Below, piece by piece: positions 49,619 through 52,343 of a stretch of DNA of 52,343 nt. The notes under the pieces are model-generated. The model ran no database searches. It had not been told where the DNA came from and saw only the letters and a program-made list of their open reading frames with translations. The stretch covers positions 1 to 52,343 of the forward strand of contig JAHEJX010000015.1 of assembly GCA_024638645.1 (NCBI GenBank). The letters are read 5' to 3'. Source of the stretch: Actinomycetes bacterium (GTDB lineage: Bacteria; Actinomycetota; Acidimicrobiia; Spongiisociales; UBA5794). Numbering within the stretch: position 1 is the first letter of the stretch; the number at the start of each line of letters is the position of its first letter. Both the position numbers and the translations under genes were made by a program.

Positions 49619-50634
49619 TGGGGCTTCCCGCCCGTTCGGAAGCGAAAGCGTGGGCGCGACAGGAGTTCCGCGGGGTGTGCAATGTCATCATCCCGAGCTA
49701 CACCTCTGACTTGCAGGCGCTCAACGAGGCTGCGATCCGCCACGATGTGCAACGCAACATCGAACTCGGCTTCTGGGGCGCCCTTCTCGTTTCCGAGGCG
49801 GGCACGACGCTCGACGAAATGCGGCGGTTCATCGAGATCGCAGTCGACGAAGCCGCCGGCCGGCACCGCTTCTTGCTGCAGGGCGCTTTCGACACTGCGG
49901 AGAGCATCATCGCGATGGCCCGTGACGGCGAAGCGATCGGCGTCGACGGCGTGCTCCTCGGCCATCCCAACAGCTTCTATCCGCAGACAACGGCGGAGCT
50001 GGAGGACTACACCCGCCTCGTGTGTGCGTCTACCAATCTGCCCGTCGTGCTCTTTGTCGTCGCCCACTCCAACCTGAGCCGACTGGATCCCCGCGGCTAC
50101 CCGCAGGATCTGCTCGAACGCCTCGCCGACGTCGACACGATCGTTGCGGTGAAGTACGAGCTGGGCCGCCAGCACACGATGCGGACATACGACTGTTTCC
50201 GCCGCCTGGAGAACGCTCCGGTGTTGATGTCGGACCCGATGGAGTTCAATGCTCCGATGTGGGTCGATCTGTTCGACATGCAGTGGATGGGCACGAGCAA
50301 TTACGAGTACTACGGCGATCGCACTCGTCGCATGTTCGACGCCCTCCTTGACGGCAAGCGGGAAGACGCCATGGAGTTGTACTGGGAGATCCAGCCGGCA
50401 CGCGACGCACGACGCCAGGAGATGGCTGCGCTCGGCCCCATGAACTTCGTGCACCGTTATCTGTGGAAGTACATGGCCTGGCTCAACGGCTACAACGGCG
50501 GTCCTTTGCGCCAGCCGGCACCGAAGCTCAACGACGGTCAGATGAAACGAGCAGCAGCGGGCCTGGTGGCGGCCGGGATCATCGATGCGGCACCGGATCC
50601 GGCCGAGTTCTTCGTCGGGCGCAACCCGGCTTGA
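49618..50634 (+). CDS. DapA-fold (dihydrodipicolinate synthase/NAL family) enzyme 2
   Basis: 338 residues. FRGVCNVIIPSYTSDLQ starts the barrel and Lys179 in TIVAVKYELGRQH is the likely imine Lys. LLVSEAGTTLDEM stands at the TTGE loop, and Phe in VLFVVAHSNLSR replaces the usual Tyr, as in enzyme 1. The C-terminal helices are long and rich in Tyr/Trp (FVHRYLWKYMAWLNGYNGG). Identity to enzyme 1 appears low, so this is not a recent duplication. It precedes the OCD-like gene by seven bases. Confidence 0.88.
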   Translation: MGLPARSEAKAWARQEFRGVCNVIIPSYTSDLQALNEAAIRHDVQRNIELGFWGALLVSEAGTTLDEMRRFIEIAVDEAAGRHRFLLQGAFDTAESIIAMARDGEAIGVDGVLLGHPNSFYPQTTAELEDYTRLVCASTNLPVVLFVVAHSNLSRLDPRGYPQDLLERLADVDTIVAVKYELGRQHTMRTYDCFRRLENAPVLMSDPMEFNAPMWVDLFDMQWMGTSNYEYYGDRTRRMFDALLDGKREDAMELYWEIQPARDARRQEMAALGPMNFVHRYLWKYMAWLNGYNGGPLRQPAPKLNDGQMKRAAAGLVAAGIIDAAPDPAEFFVGRNPA

Positions 50635-50641
50635 GGCTGCG

Positions 50642-51628
50642 ATGAGGCTGATCGATCCGGCCACGGTGGACCGGTACTTGTCGGTTGACGTCGCGCTGGA
50701 GGCTATGCGGCGATGCTTCGCCGACGAGGGGGCACGGCTGAGCGGCCCGGCCGCCCGGGTCGACCTACCTCACGAGGCCGGGTGGATGCGGGTGCTTCCG
50801 GCAGTGGCGTCCGGCCTAGGCCTATTCGGCCACAAGGTCATCAGCTTCAACCGCGAGATCGGGGTGCGGTATGTGGTGACCCTGTTCGACATCCCGACAG
50901 GCGACCTGCGGGCGGTAGTCGACGCCGAGGCCATCACTGGGGCCCGCACCGGGGCCGTGTCTGCAATTGCGGCCGACATGCTGGCGCCGCCCGAGGTGTC
51001 GGTCGGTGCGGTGATCGGCACAGGCTCGGTCGCGCGGACGCAGCTGCCGGCTCTGCAAGTGGTGCGGCCCGTCGAGGAGATCCGGGTCTTCTCACGGCAG
51101 CCGGAAAATCGTGCCGGGTTCATTGCGGAGATGCAGGGTGTCCTCGACGTGCGGTTTGTCGATTGCGCGTCGGTTGAGGAGGCGATCGAGGGCGCCGGCA
51201 TCGTCACTCTGGCGACGAAGTCTACGGAGCCGGTGCTATTTGCCGAACACCTCCGGTCCGGCATACATTTCAACTCGGTGGGATCGGCACGGCCGAGCCT
51301 GTCGGAGGTCGATCCGGCGGTGTTCCCCGCGTTCGATCGGGTGGTGTGCGACTCGGTGGACTTGGTCTTCAACGAGTCCGGCGACGCCATCGCCGCCGAG
51401 GCACAGGGTCTGTTCGATCGGACCGCAGCGGTCGATCTGTCGGCGATCCTCGAGTCGGTTGCAGCTCGCGGTGACGATGAGATCACGCTTTTCAAGTCGA
51501 CCGGCAGCGGGCTCCAGGACATCTACTTGGCGGCGGCAATCCTGGTTGCAGCGGAGGCAGACGGCGCCGGATCGGCGGTCGACGGGCTCCTCGGGCTCAA
51601 GGCATTTGGTGCACGGGGCCGGACCTGA
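50642..51628 (+). CDS. Ornithine cyclodeaminase/mu-crystallin family oxidoreductase
   Basis: 328 residues from the ATG at 50642 (GAGG six bases before). Substrate residues Lys65 in FGHKVISF and Arg102 in EAITGARTGAVSAIAAD and the nucleotide loop VIGTGSVARTQ (about 125-135) are typical, as is the end motif FKSTGSGLQDIYLA. Members include cyclodeaminases and ketimine or pyrroline-2-carboxylate reductases. After two keto-acid aldolase-type enzymes, reduction of a cyclic imine or ketimine acid is a fair guess; hydroxyproline pathways use such a pair. The substrate is not shown. Confidence 0.9.
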   Translation: MRLIDPATVDRYLSVDVALEAMRRCFADEGARLSGPAARVDLPHEAGWMRVLPAVASGLGLFGHKVISFNREIGVRYVVTLFDIPTGDLRAVVDAEAITGARTGAVSAIAADMLAPPEVSVGAVIGTGSVARTQLPALQVVRPVEEIRVFSRQPENRAGFIAEMQGVLDVRFVDCASVEEAIEGAGIVTLATKSTEPVLFAEHLRSGIHFNSVGSARPSLSEVDPAVFPAFDRVVCDSVDLVFNESGDAIAAEAQGLFDRTAAVDLSAILESVAARGDDEITLFKSTGSGLQDIYLAAAILVAAEADGAGSAVDGLLGLKAFGARGRT

Positions 51629-51712
51629 GCCGCAGCTGCGACCAAACGACGGCCTGGTTGTGTGGCAGGGATTTCGCTAGGCGCAGACCGCCGTGTAGTT
51701 CACAATGCTGAG

Positions 51713-52343
51713 GTGACTCCTCGATCGGGTGCAGCACTTGTTCTTGCTCCGAGCCCGCCCAGAATCGGGCACGACGCACGCCGAGCTGAGTCGACCCGGA
51801 TGCCGAGTGAGCCGACGCCTGACAGAGCGGACGTTCTCAGGCCGCGCCACGAGCCGACACCACTACGAGACGGCGCGGGAGCGGTGAGAGTGCTCGAGCC
51901 GATCGAGCCGATCGCTCCCACGTCCCACGATGGTCCTTCCCTAGGGCCGCCGCCCGCGCCGCCCGCACGGCTCTCGTGGTCCCGTTGGCTGCAACCTCTG
52001 GCGGCGAGCATGGCGATCGCCACACTAGTCGTGGTGATCCAGGCGGGGTCGCCCGCCGAACCTGCTCCACTCGGTCCCATTTCCGCGAACGCGGCCCACC
52101 TCGCCACCGTCCCGCCGGCCCCCACGCCCCCAGCCCAACCAACACTGTTCGACGCGCCGCGGAACGCTTACCCATCCTCTTCTGTGGAAGCCGTCGAAAC
52201 GTTCGTAACGATGGTGAACGAAGGCGACTCGGATGCGGTTCTAGAGCTGATGCTTGATGATGTCAGCCGGCCCGGCACCGGTACCGCCCAATATCCCCAT
52301 CTCCCGACCGACGCCGGCCTGTGGAACGATGGAGTCCTCGACC
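51713..52343 (+). CDS. Membrane-anchored or secreted protein, NTF2/SnoaL-like (paralogue 2), 3' truncated by window edge
   Basis: 210 codons from a GTG at 51713 are visible. A Pro/Arg-rich N-terminus of about 85 residues, one hydrophobic helix (about 90-112, PLAASMAIATLVVVIQAG), a Pro-rich linker and then SVEAVETFVTMVNEGD and YPHLPTDAGLWNDG, aligning well with the matching parts of the protein encoded at 47787-48539. CACAAT ends six bases before the GTG, a possible leaderless -10. The N-terminus is longer than in paralogue 1, and the true start could be the ATG at codon 30. Confidence 0.65.
   Translation, partial: MTPRSGAALVLAPSPPRIGHDARRAESTRMPSEPTPDRADVLRPRHEPTPLRDGAGAVRVLEPIEPIAPTSHDGPSLGPPPAPPARLSWSRWLQPLAASMAIATLVVVIQAGSPAEPAPLGPISANAAHLATVPPAPTPPAQPTLFDAPRNAYPSSSVEAVETFVTMVNEGDSDAVLELMLDDVSRPGTGTAQYPHLPTDAGLWNDGVLD

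Noticed and set aside
49258..50664. 468-codon minus-strand frame opposite the DapA-fold genes
   Set aside because: Shadow of high-GC coding sequence; the opposite strand has clear DapA-family motifs and operon overlaps.

Overview
The window looks like a piece of a high-GC actinobacterial chromosome, probably Acidimicrobiia or a related uncultured lineage. The support is a PurS/PurQ/short-PurL system, an AmtB-PII-GlnD operon with a GlnR-like site, a septum-formation-domain protein, a group II truncated haemoglobin, luciferase-like (LLM, F420-type) oxidoreductases, frequent GTG/TTG starts and several genes that appear leaderless. The taxonomic placement is inference. No rRNA, tRNA, CRISPR array, transposase or phage gene was seen, and no stretch above about 300 bases lacks a gene.

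Left part (1-6919, all minus strand): an AapJQMP-type amino-acid ABC transporter whose two permeases are much larger than usual (ATPase cut by the window edge), a YjbQ-family protein and a TetR regulator. Middle-left (7065-27003): most of de novo purine synthesis, as purA-purD, purE-purB, purC-purS-purQ-purL and purF-purM. purK, purN and purH are not in the window. Between these blocks lie a HisA-like isomerase homologue with an altered active site, a Tat-exported amidase coupled to a truncated haemoglobin, a VOC protein, a thioesterase pair, a zinc-ribbon rhomboid protease and the nitrogen-control operon amtB-glnB-glnD. Next come a septum-formation-like membrane protein and MobA (27084-28716).

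Right part (28861-51628): an accessory catabolic region. A dienoyl-CoA-isomerase-like crotonase and an FAH-family hydrolase are followed by a ten-gene minus-strand operon (39885 down to 30658): dienelactone hydrolase, two alpha/beta hydrolases, a cyclic amidohydrolase, an LLM oxidoreductase, LigB and LigA ring-cleavage subunits, LhgO, a second LLM enzyme and a TauE/SafE exporter. A divergent plus-strand operon follows (alcohol dehydrogenase, OsmC, CaiB-type CoA-transferase, amidohydrolase). The set has the logic of a ring-opening pathway for an unknown, possibly nitrogenous or sulfonated, aromatic compound. Beyond it are an SsuABC/TauABC-like importer, an EamA exporter, two DapA-fold enzymes and an ornithine-cyclodeaminase-like reductase. 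A near-identical LacI-type palindrome precedes both the importer and the EamA gene, and two paralogous secreted proteins flank the DapA/OCD block (the second is cut by the right edge).

Short arrays of 7-bp repeats sit in several intergenic spaces on the left half, and a duplicated double-hairpin element lies between mobA and the crotonase gene.
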